Part shown: positions 12,589-21,194 of the stretch, in pieces
How the letters are laid out: every line of letters begins with the position of its first letter
How positions within the stretch are numbered: the stretch's first letter is position 1
Source of the DNA: Isoetes taiwanensis
Taxonomy: Eukaryota; Streptophyta; Lycopodiopsida; Isoetales; Isoetaceae
DNA: 64,000 nt
NCBI GenBank assembly: GCA_021234155.1
Contig: JAJEKV010000260.1
Coordinates: forward strand, 419,287 to 483,286
Reading direction: 5' to 3'
Translations under genes and position numbers: made by a program
The notes under the pieces: generated by a model
Told to the model about the DNA's origin: nothing
The model's database searches: none
Seen by the model: the letters and a program-made list of their open reading frames with translations, nothing else

Positions 12589-13420
12589 TTGTGTCTCCGG
12601 GTGGTCTCATGGAACTGCCGAGGCTTCCCTTGGCGAAGGGGGGCGGTCGAACTCCGTGGCGGCCGGTATGGATCTCATCTTCCTCATGGAGACATGGGAG
12701 CATCTTTGGACCACAGGCTACCGATTGCGGGTTACCAACATTTCTCGGTCTTCAATGCACATGGGACAGCGTGGCGGGGTCATGGTGGAGTGGCTTGCTA
12801 CTACCGGACAACAGCACATTCGGTTACCCTCCGAGAAGATGAATGACCGAACACAACCGGTACTTCCGGGTTCGTGTGCATAATACCGGTGGCAACCCTC
12901 TTTTTCGGCGCTGTTATTTCCCTCACGCTTGACAAAGACCTTCTATCGCGACCACCCCGTCTGCGGATAGGATGGACCCGTATGTCGATCTATATGATGA
13001 CATCTGGCAAAGCATCGCGATTGGGTAGGGTCGTCCTTCTTGGAGATTTCAATGCACGGACGGGGAGTAGAGCAGCCCATGCGACTTGACCCCCTCGCCG
13101 ACGATGTCCTGCGGCTCGCCCTGAAGTAGCCCGCGCTACGGTCGGATGACGGCCGTGTCACCGCTTTGGCGCATTGTTGCCTCGCTATGTGGCATTTTTG
13201 ACTTGATAATTTGCAATGGCCTTTCACGGTGGCCCGATTCTCGCCAAGTGCACATGCATGGGACAATCGGGGAGGGTCTAGTGTGGTGGACTATGTGCTT
13301 GTAGTTAGCGCAAGATATGCATCTCATCGCCCGCTTTGTGGGTTGAGCATGGGGGATGGGATGAGGAGGTCGACTCGGATCACCTCCCACTTTATTTGGA
13401 CCTGGTTTGGCGAGCCGCCG
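12589..13420 (+). pseudogene. LINE-B endonuclease domain
   Basis: Key APE-like motifs appear in order but in different frames: VVSWNCRGF near 12598, GHGGVACYYR near 12775-12810, VVLLGDFNARTG near 13030-13065 and VDSDHLPLYLDLVW near 13360-13410. Frame changes between them show decay. Motif content is enough to assign the endonuclease/exonuclease/phosphatase family. Confidence 0.82.
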
Positions 13421-13919
13421 TAACCCCACTATGCCAGCCCTCGCCGCCCTCGGTTGAGACTTCGATTATGAGCAGCAGGACTACGCCGAAGATGCTCATG
13501 AACGCCCTCCCGCAATTACGCAGACCTCCACACTAGAGCAGCATGACCGAACCGGTGAAGCTATACGGATGCGGCGGACAGTGCTTTAGCGACCAGCGTC
13601 GCCGCTCCAGTGGTCAAGAATATTCCAGCGTAACCCGATGGTTTGATGCGACCGAAGAACGCATAAGCGGCAGCTCGACATCCTCGATCTGGATCGGTAC
13701 CGCTTGCGGCCACCACCGCATCACCGCGCCCATCGGAAGGACACAAAGGCGGTACCTTGCCAAGCATCGGGGGAGATGTTCTACGGCTGGACACTCATCC
13801 TCGAACCTTTTAAGCAGAAAGTGCTTGAAGGCCAGCCACTTTGAGGGGACATCACACGGGGGGTGAAAGCGACTTGCAGCAGCTCTATGACCCGGCCAGT
13901 GGAATGCGTCCATACCCCA

Positions 13920-14700
13920 CGGGATGGCCCCATTGGTTCCCGTGGATGAGGATGTTGAGGAGGGCACGCAGCGGCTAGCTAATGGGAAGGCGGTGACCTC
14001 GATGGTATGGGCCGAAGTTACTCAAGTGGGCGGGGCAGCCCGTTTGCCGGTCCTCACTACCCACGTTCAACGTAGCATTGCGGGGAGGGTTTCCCCGACA
14101 ATGGACCCAAGCGTGGTTGTTCCCATTCACAAAGCGGGCGACCCACACCGTCCGCCAATTATCTGGACGATCATGGTCGATTCAATATTTGCCAACTGTT
14201 GGGCGGGCATTCTCGGTAGCGGTTGACCCGGGCGCGAGGCGGCGGATGTGCGAGCCCTCACACGGCGAGCTTCGACCCGCCACTCAACGATTGACCATAT
14301 CTTTACAGCTGCGAACGCGATTGAAGGCAATGGAATCACCGGCTGGACTTGTATTGTTGCTTTGTGGACTTCGCAAAGGCTTTTGATCTGGTCCCGGGGA
14401 AAAGTTGTGGGCCAGCTGCGTCATACTGGGGCTCCATTTGCTGTCATGCGAATGCCATATATAGGTTGTATGAGAGTTGTTTTGGCGGGATGCGATCGGC
14501 CGGGCCAAGCATTTACCCGGTAGTATCGAGGGTCCGGCGGGGTTGCCCCCCTCTCATGGACACTTTTGGCCTCTACATTGATCGGTTAGAGCCCGGCTTC
14601 GCCCGAGCATGGGGATGGCATACATCTTTTGCACCAGGTCATCCCCCGGCTCATCTATGCGGGCGATGTTGGCTGCTTTGCCCACACCCGAAGATATGCG
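13920..14700 (+). pseudogene. LINE-B reverse transcriptase domain with altered catalytic box
   Basis: RT motifs in order are VVVPIHKAGDP (~14110), YCCFVDFAKAFDLVPG (~14350), a degraded motif B (VRRGCPP, then TFGLYIDRLEP) and IYAGDVG near 14653-14670, where YADD is expected. The first catalytic Asp of the box is replaced by Gly (codon GGC). Together with frame breaks this rules out activity. Confidence 0.85.
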
Positions 14701-14970
14701 ATCTCACGGATGCCCTAGACACATTTTGTCGGGCTACGAACATGGCGTCAATCTGGCCAAGACCGGGGTGGTTCTCATATCCTCTTCCGCGCCACCCCAT
14801 GCCTCCTCGCACTCACATATCGGGGGGGACGTAGGCCACGCCCACCTACAAGTACCTAGGGGTGGAGTTCCCCTCCTCGCTCTGGCGGGGGCGTCTATCG
14901 CTATGGTGTGCTAGGCCGGAAAGCGCTTTATGCAATGCGTGAAACAACGATCACCCAGCGAGCTATATGA

Positions 14971-15700
14971 TTGGGGCCATCGGTCACACATCATTCGGGG
15001 CACCGGTCGAGCCCGCCCTTGCAGACGGGTCGAGGTTTGGGGCGATGGGCTGTCTCTTTGACGACACGGAATGACTTGGGAGCGGGTGCGAAGGCATTTT
15101 TGGCATTGCACTTGGGTGAAACCTTGGCCCCCATCGGGGATTGCGCAGAGCTGGATTCTTGCCGCCGGTGGGCAGGATTGATAGACACATCGTCTATTTT
15201 CGAAAGTGGTTACTATGGGTGATGCTCGGCTCCCTTTTTGGCTTACTTGTGGCCATGAGTCCGGAGCCGCTTAGGGCCTGTTGGAGGGTAAAGAGAGATC
15301 GCTGGTTCGCCAGATGGAACGTCGGCAGAGCACACAGTGTCTGTTGGGCGCCGGCCGTCGTGTACGGCGGGAGTACCTAGATGCTTGTTTCCTTGGCAAG
15401 CTCGGGACCCCATTGCTCTAGAGCAGGTCAAAATGGCCCATTACAAGGAGCACATCAACCCCGTGTTAGCGGGGCCCACGGCCTGGCGTTCCCGGTTGCC
15501 CCCGAAAAGCGCAGCTCATTGCCTCCCATTCGCAGGTGCCCACCGCCTTTGCATCGAGGCAGGCGGTGGATTGGGGGAGCCCGCCAGACAGCTCTGTCGG
15601 TCTTTGTCAAGCGGGTGCCGTTGAGGATGAGTCTCACACTTTCGAGTTGCCAGCCCGTTGATCCGGTTCGGGCCGATCGGCTCCCTTAACCTACTGGGCG
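14971..15700 (+). pseudogene. LINE-B ORF2 C-terminal region
   Basis: Short conserved pieces include VWGDGLSLTTRNDLG, KAFLALHLGETLAPI and a later VEDESH-like box near 15620. The same region is recognisable in the truncated copies at 37880-38880 (VWGAVISLTTWNDLE) and 44610-45262. This cross-copy agreement is the main evidence that it is ORF2 coding sequence. Confidence 0.65.
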
Positions 15701-15839
15701 TGCCCTTGCATTTGCCGATGAACACACCGTCAAGACGCGTGCCCGGGTCATACATCCGGGGAGGTACTGGTTTCCGCGAGGTCACCTTTGCCCCGCTGGC
15801 TGTCCGGTGACTAGGCACTACGGGGGTGGTGCATATTTG

Positions 15840-16048
15840 TATATATTGGGATGTTTCGCATTTTATATGATTAGTATTAGGTTTGTCGGGCCAGGCTGAT
15901 TGCCGCGGTTTTCCCTCGGAAACCCAGCGCCGGGTGGGGGTTTTTAATCCCAAGAATCCGCTTCTCGCTTTTTTGTATTGGGTCCCATAGACCGATTGGT
16001 CTCCGTGGGACGATAAAAGTAACTTCCTTCCTTCCTTCCTTCCTTCCT
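15840..16048 (+). other. LINE-B 3' end with conserved motif, hairpin and (TTCC)n tail
   Basis: The block TGGGTCCCAT, then GACC, then GGTCTCCGTGG with ACGATAAAA (15985-16018) recurs at all four LINE-B 3' ends in the window. A hairpin-forming GGTTTTCCCTCGGAAACC lies upstream (~15913-15931). The tail is (TTCC)n (16023-16048) instead of poly(A). Likely the RT recognition region, by analogy with other LINEs. Confidence 0.75.
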
Positions 16049-16680
16049 TATCAAATGCTTTTTTAAAGTCTACAAATGCCATGTAAACTGGTTTTTTAGT
16101 ACCTTTAACCATGTCAAATATAGGAGCCCTTCCTGCTCTAAAACCTGCTTGTGACTCCGCACGCTTTTGATTGTGCTCTGCCCAAATACTTATCTTTTTT
16201 TCTAAGATAGTAGCAAAAAGCTTAGAAAATAGACTACTTACCATAATGGTTCGATAATTGTTTGCATCATGCCTCGCCCCATCTTTATATATGGGAACCA
16301 CCCTGTTCCGACACCAATCAAGTGGAAACCCCTGTCTCATAGCCAGTGTAAATATTTTTGCAACTAAAGGATGGATACAAGTACCTGCCCATTTTAGATG
16401 CTCTGCGCTTAATCCAAAGACGTCATGTGCTTTACATTAGCCAAATAAGCTATACCCTCTGCCACCTTCTCTTTTGTAATGACCAGTTCTGACCTTATAC
16501 TCCCTCCCTGGGAATGTCTGCACTATGATATAGATTAATAACATTTCTCCAAATATCATGTGCTGCAAGAGGGATATCAGCCTGTTTATTCTTTCTTAGA
16601 GCATTCCAAAAGAGTTTCGGCTCATCTAAGTATCGCAAGCATAAGAGTTGCCGATTTTTAATGAACTGTCGCTTCTTAAA
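16049..16680 (-). pseudogene. LINE-A ORF2 reverse transcriptase, N-terminal part
   Basis: Decayed linker sequence leads into an open stretch with RVVPIYKDGARHDANNYRTI, FSKLFATILEKKI, QAGFRAGRAP and MAFVDFKKAFD. These are RT motifs 0-2a through A, including the first catalytic Asp region (FVDFKKAFD). Coding sequence stops abruptly at 16049, where the (TTCC)n tail of LINE-B begins. The apparent continuation of the ORF to 15516 is read-through into LINE-B. Confidence 0.88.
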
Positions 16681-17792
16681 TCACACAATGTGCTTATATT
16701 GATGCTTAAATGAGTCTTTATCACTCAAACCACCTTTCTTCCATCTGAATTTTGCCTCACGGCATTCTTGGTCAAACCAAGATTTGCATGGTAAACTCTT
16801 CCTGACTCTGTGAGATGTGAAAGTCTCTTGTGCTGCCTCTTCCAATATCGTGTGCAATTGCTTACTTATCGTGGCCAAATCCCCATCCCAATGCAAACAA
16901 GATACTTTCAATTCAACACCGGCTTGATAGTTGGCATGTAACAATGGCCTTAACACATAAGACTTCTGCACAATGGGGGAAACAACCCCAGGATGGCTGA
17001 TCCATAGACTAAAAGACAATCGGCTGTGATCCGATTCAAGCTCTTCATCACTGACTACAAAATCTAATATCCCTTCCAGAGTCTCCTCCGCCATTGCCAG
17101 ATAGTCCACTGTGCTTCTAGCTCTGCATGTATTCTTTAAAGTGTCTGGGAACCTACTTAATCCATTACAGATCATGAGGTTTGTGCTGCTACACAGGCTG
17201 AGAAATTGCCTACCAGATTTAGTCACTATATGATCCTTAGAATCCCTCTTCCTGCCATATAATTTCAGCTCATCATCACTCATAGATTCTAACTACAATG
17301 GATCTTTATTTCCTGTGTAAGAAACAGCTTGTAGACACCCGGTCCTTCCGTTGAAATCTCCTGCTAGGATCACACTGCCCTTTTCCTGGTAAGCATTATA
17401 TCTTGCTCCAATGCAAAGAACAAGTCATCACTAGAAGCTACTATCTCTGTGTATATTTTCTTATGTCTGGGAGCAAAATGCCATATAGTACAAAGCATGA
17501 TAACCTTTCAATTCAAGCAAATATACTGATTATTTTTGTCTTTTCCAACACCTTGTATCAAATCTCTAAAAAGCAGTCTGATATAACACGCTACTCCTCC
17601 ATTCCCTGTATCTCCATCTTTAAATCTTTTATTATAAACTGAATAAATCATATCAAAGCCTTCAATGTCAGGCAAAGCATACAGATCATGTTCTTTTGTT
17701 TCTACAAAACAAATAACATCACACTATCTAGAATTGTCTGCATACTAATTACCTTATCAGTGGTGAGTCTGTTTATATTCCAGACCACTATT
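16681..17792 (-). pseudogene. LINE-A ORF2 endonuclease domain (APE-type)
   Basis: The frame opens just after ORF1 with LRIVVWNINRLTTDKVIS, the N-terminal Asn motif of endonuclease/exonuclease/phosphatase folds. GGVACYI follows near 17590 and the metal-site motif GSVILAGDFNGRTG near 17340-17370. A 200-aa open piece (16681-17283) carries the C-terminal part with ARSTVDYLAM and LESDHSRLSFSLW (the SDH catalytic motif). At least two frame changes and several stops lie between the pieces. By family it nicks target DNA to prime reverse transcription. Confidence 0.82.
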
Positions 17793-18533
17793 CTAAGGCC
17801 TCCCGCATCTACCCCCTTTGGCCCACTTCACTTTCTGATTATTTTGCCTTGCCTCTTTAAACTTAGCAATTTCTTGCTTCTTCTCAAGCATTTGGCCTTT
17901 GGTAAGATCATCGTTCACCCATACAAATTTTCCTTTCAGCGTGTATCTCTGGTTTAGTACCTGAAAACGATCTTCCCTATTGGCAAACTTCACCAAAATG
18001 TGGCATGTCCCACGATCCTTCTTTCCAATCCGGAAAGCATCCACAAAATCCGCTCTAGTTATCTTCATTTCTTCGCTAAAGAATTTTGACACTACCTCTT
18101 TTGTGTTCTCATTCTCCCTTTCTGTCAATCCCACAATGCGGATGTTTAAAGCTCGTTGTTTTCGTTCTTGTGTCTCTACATACTCCTCAAAAGCATTCTT
18201 TAAATCTGAAATTTTTGTTGTACCATCTGATCCTTCACCTTCTTGCAATTCCTTGAGTTCCTGTTTGACATGATCCATTTCTTCTCGCAATTGCTGGAAA
18301 TTTGCACGAAGATAATCGTTATCTGCCCTCAAATTTCTGATTTCTGCCATCAGCTTCTCCTCTCGGGATGCTGCTTCTTGTCTGAATGTTGTTAGTTCAT
18401 TCCAAATAGCCATGAGCGAAATTTCCCCAGATGATTCTACATGTATGCCAAACTGCCCAGATGATTCCCCATCAGAGTCTGATTCTTTATGCTTCTGTGT
18501 TATTTTCTTGGACTGTTTCTTTGGGGCAGCCAT
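17793..18533 (-). CDS. LINE-A ORF1 protein, coiled-coil plus RRM-like nucleic-acid binding protein
   Basis: A 246-aa open frame starting MAAPKKQSKK. Residues ~1-50 are charged and low-complexity. About 55-125 form a heptad-rich coiled coil (NELTTFRQEAASREEKLMAE onward), and ~125-200 resemble the RRM-like core of L1 ORF1p (RALNIRIVGLTERENENTKE, then ADFVDAFRIGKK). The basic C-terminal part contains LVKFANREDRFQVLNQR and FVWVNDDLTKGQ. No CCHC knuckle is present, unlike the common plant L1 ORF1. By family, such proteins trimerise and coat LINE RNA as chaperones. The frame is intact, whereas ORF2 downstream is not. The longer frame reaching 18755 only translates the CT-rich leader, so I use the internal ATG. 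Confidence 0.75.
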   Translation of the reverse strand: MAAPKKQSKKITQKHKESDSDGESSGQFGIHVESSGEISLMAIWNELTTFRQEAASREEKLMAEIRNLRADNDYLRANFQQLREEMDHVKQELKELQEGEGSDGTTKISDLKNAFEEYVETQERKQRALNIRIVGLTERENENTKEVVSKFFSEEMKITRADFVDAFRIGKKDRGTCHILVKFANREDRFQVLNQRYTLKGKFVWVNDDLTKGQMLEKKQEIAKFKEARQNNQKVKWAKGGRCGRP

Positions 18534-18609
18534 GGTGCTGACAACAACTGCTGAAAATCTATACCCGACCGGAAAATTGCAATTACAGATACCTAAACAG
18601 ATCCAAACC

Positions 18610-18667
18610 GGAGGGAGGGAGGGAGGGAGGGAGGGAGGGAGGGAGGGAGGGAGGGAGGGAGGGGGGG

Positions 18668-18706
<39 letters not shown>

Positions 18707-18735
18707 AAGGAAGGAGAGAGGGAGGGAGAGATGTG
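18610..18735. repeat. (GGGA)n / (GA)n purine microsatellite
   Basis: About 50 bp of GGGA repeats, a G-run, about 30 bp of AG repeats and mixed GGGA/GGAA. It lies upstream of LINE-A ORF1, at the 5' side of the element. The opposite end of LINE-A also meets a purine tract. Confidence 0.95.
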
Positions 18736-18779
18736 TACCACACAAAAGGAGACATGTTTTCATATACGTTACATATATG

Positions 18780-19700
18780 GTACCATAAAGGTGGTGAAAG
18801 ACCTTATATGTGAAGGACCTTTAAGGAGTCTTTTCCAGCATTGCCTTTCAGGCATCGACTAACACCCTTCATCAAACATAGCATCACAACTAGTAACAAT
18901 TCTTCACGTAGCGATATCATAAAATCCAAATCCATGTGCATCCACAGCATAATCAACGATTATGGTTTTAGAGATGATTGGATCAAGCTTCTTCCTCTTC
19001 TCTTTTGGCATGAACATAGGCAATATAAACAAAAACTTTCAAATGCTCAACATTTGGTTTTATTTCCCTCCACAACTATCAAGATGTTATGCCTTTTAAA
19101 GAAGAGGTAATTGTTCGATTTTGCACATAAATAGTAGGAGCTACAGCTTCCTCTCAAAATGACTTACCCAAACCAGCGTGAATAAGCAAACAACGAACAA
19201 CATTGATTACCGTATGATTCTTTCGCTCAGCAATATTGTTTTATTGAAGGGAATAAGGAATGATATACTCATGAGCTATACTATGCTTTTCACAAAATAC
19301 ATAAACTGAGTAGACGTAAATTCCCCACCATTGTCAATACGAAACTTCTTATTCATTTTTCCAGTCTGTGTTCAACACTTGAAATTTGGCAAAGACTTGA
19401 GATTCATGGAGAAAAACAGTACAAATGCTCTACGTGAGAAATCATCCACAAACAATATAAAATAACCTGCACCACTCAAAGGATAAATCTGTGGGCCACA
19501 CACATAAACATGTACAAGCTCCAAGAGCTGTGTAGCACATTTATCTTTTGCACAAAAAGTGCAACAATGTTGCTTTCTAATAGAATCTACTTCATATACA
19601 CCCATTGATGCAGTGCTACTCAATGATATATTGAGTAAATTTTGGAATTAGTCGATTAAACTTATAAACATGTCCTTCTTTTGGGGCAACCCCAAGTACA
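18780..19700 (-). pseudogene. Copia-3: copia integrase remnant
   Basis: Pieces read on the minus strand are KEGHVYKFNRL (pre-integrase), ATQLLELVHVYVCGP and YFILFVDDFSRRAFV (integrase core start). Next come NKTILLSERIIR-like sequence and, near the left end, KRKKLDPIISK and ATRRIVTSCDAMFDEG, the segment joining integrase and RT. Numerous stops and shifts. The element is otherwise missing and is overlain by LINE fragments at both ends. Confidence 0.75.
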
Positions 19701-19734
19701 CATCCATCCCCTTCCCTCTTCTTCTGTGCATCTT

Positions 19735-20232
19735 CTGTACATGTGGAGTTGCCCTGGGCACTGTTGTATGGTCTCCGGCCTTTCCCACATGCATCCCCTT
19801 TTCTCACATGAGTGTTGCGGGCTTGGGATCATGTGCGTGTGCTCTTCCAACTAGATTATGCCTCGGTTTATCACCACTCTTCTCCTTTCTTGTGGGTTCC
19901 TCTACCCCCGCACACTTGCCCTTGGCTGCTGTGCGTGCATGCTCTGACGCAGCCCGTTGTGCGAAGCGACTGCTGTGCTCACCTTGGAGGATTGGTATTG
20001 GGGTGGTCAGCTAGCTCAGGTGGGAGTTCTTTCGAGCTCGCTTTTCCTGAGGGCGTGTGGGGCTATCACCGGGAGCACGTGGCGGGGAGTATTCCGCTAC
20101 ACATACCTATAGTCCCTCAGGATGATGTGGTGGTGCAGGTTTGGAAGGTTCATCCGGATGTTGTGTCTTCTTGCTTTGTGCGGTCTTCTTACCGGGTGCT
20201 GGCTATTCATGACACACTGCCCCCTTCAGGCA
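19735..20232 (+). mobile_element. LINE-C internal fragment
   Basis: This stretch is homologous to the reverse complement of 26610-27070 in the main LINE-C copy: shared VVWSP-FPTCIPF, SIPLHIPIVP, DDVVVQVWKVHPDVVSSCFV and the final TATTCATGACACAC. It encodes the ORF2 C-terminal part and lacks both ends of the element. Confidence 0.8.
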
Positions 20233-20299
20233 AGGTCTCCCAGTACACAAACTCACATAGAGAAGCAACCATATTAAGTTTAATGTTACACAAACCTAC

Positions 20300-20455
20300 A
20301 TAGATAAAGATAAACTTTTTATCGTCCACGAGAACCTAGTCGGGTTATGGGACCCAAACAAAAAGGGGGGCATAAGCCTAAACCAAAATTGGGGGACAAA
20401 CCCCCATCATCATAAAGGGGGCTAATCCCCATCACAAAATAAATAGACATTTAAG
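20300..20455 (-). mobile_element. LINE-B family 3' end
   Basis: On the minus strand the conserved LINE-B 3' block is present (TTTGGGTCCCATAACC, then CTCGTGGACGATAAAAA), preceded by paired GGGGG/CCCCC segments that could form hairpins. The tail is an imperfect TTTATC repeat. Only about 150 bp remain. Confidence 0.65.
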
Positions 20456-20462
20456 TTTCAAA

Positions 20463-20530
20463 TTTTTTTTTTTTTGAAGAACTGTGTCGTCAATATATTA
20501 AAAGAATGGTAATGTTACAAAGCAAGTGAG
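20463..20530 (-). mobile_element. LINE-C 3' terminus, separated from its body by Copia-2
   Basis: A T-tract (20463-20475; poly(A) on the minus strand) is followed by the LINE-C 3' motif ending AAGCAAGTGAG. The sequence continues at 26035, after Copia-2, with GTGAGGAGGAAGGAGAACTG, exactly as in the uninterrupted copy at 54060-54095. The uninterrupted copy proves the junction. Confidence 0.93.
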
Positions 20531-21169
20531 TGAAGGGAAGATGTTCATATTATAATCATGGATTATTAATGACAGAGATAGATATATGCAAGGGTTAGTT
20601 GATCATACTGTATGAGAAGGTGCAGGGATGTGAAAGTCTGGAGGCAAATCACTGTTAAGCCTAAGGTTACCTATGGTTTGAAGTTAATGGAGAAAAGGAG
20701 ATTTAAAGGTAAATCTTAAGGTGAGACATTCACAATGGTTATATTTAATAAACAAGAGTCTATGGTTAACTATGGGAAAAATGCGCGGTCAAATGCTGTT
20801 AAAACAGCTAGCATGGACCAACTTGGAAACGGAGGAAGTTAAGCGAATTTGGTGTCGATTCATGTTGAATCGGTGCCAATTGATCAAAATATAAGAAGTA
20901 TGAGGTGATTTGATGGTGTAGGCTGTATTTCAGAGTGTCAGATCCATGAATGAATGGATGCTTGGGCTGTCGGAGGTTCCCCATGCTAACTAGAATGTTT
21001 TCGATGTAATATTGCTCATTTGCGGCTACAGTAAGGCAATATAATATTTGACCATTGGTACTTTGAGTTTTAATAGCTTAAATTTGTTCAATGGTTTAAT
21101 TTGAGATAAGATTTGAAGTTGTTAAGTGAACTAGGAAATTGAAGTATTTGATCTAATCAAATCCTATCA
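20531..21169 (+). repeat. 5' LTR of Copia-2
   Basis: 639 bp, TG...CA ends, directly followed by the primer site. It differs from the 3' LTR at 9 positions, mostly transitions. Confidence 0.97.
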
Positions 21170-21170
21170 G

Positions 21171-21182
21171 TGGTATCAGAGC
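21171..21182 (+). other. Primer binding site of Copia-2
   Basis: TGGTATCAGAGC one base after the LTR end, complementary to the 3' end of initiator Met-tRNA. Confidence 0.95.
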
Positions 21183-21194
21183 ACAGGGATCAAA

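Larger units (their letters stand above)
10277..16048 (+). mobile_element. LINE-B: GC-rich non-LTR retrotransposon, near full length, decayed
   Basis: Layout: 180-bp 5' tandem monomers (10285-10670), a poorly conserved ORF1 zone (~10970-12580), endonuclease (12589-13420), RT (13920-14700), C-terminal zinc-like region (14970-15660), a 3' UTR and a (TTCC)n tail. It is clearly more GC-rich than the flanking DNA. It interrupts the LINE-A RT gene. TATC occurs at both junctions (10273-10276 and 16048-16051) and may be a short target duplication. Frequent frame changes and stops show it is inactive. Confidence 0.87.

Noticed and set aside
15516-16048. LINE-A RT ORF apparently extending 170 residues past KAFD
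   Set aside because: Beyond 16049 it reads the (TTCC)n tail and the antisense strand of LINE-B, so it is a fortuitous fusion at the insertion junction.
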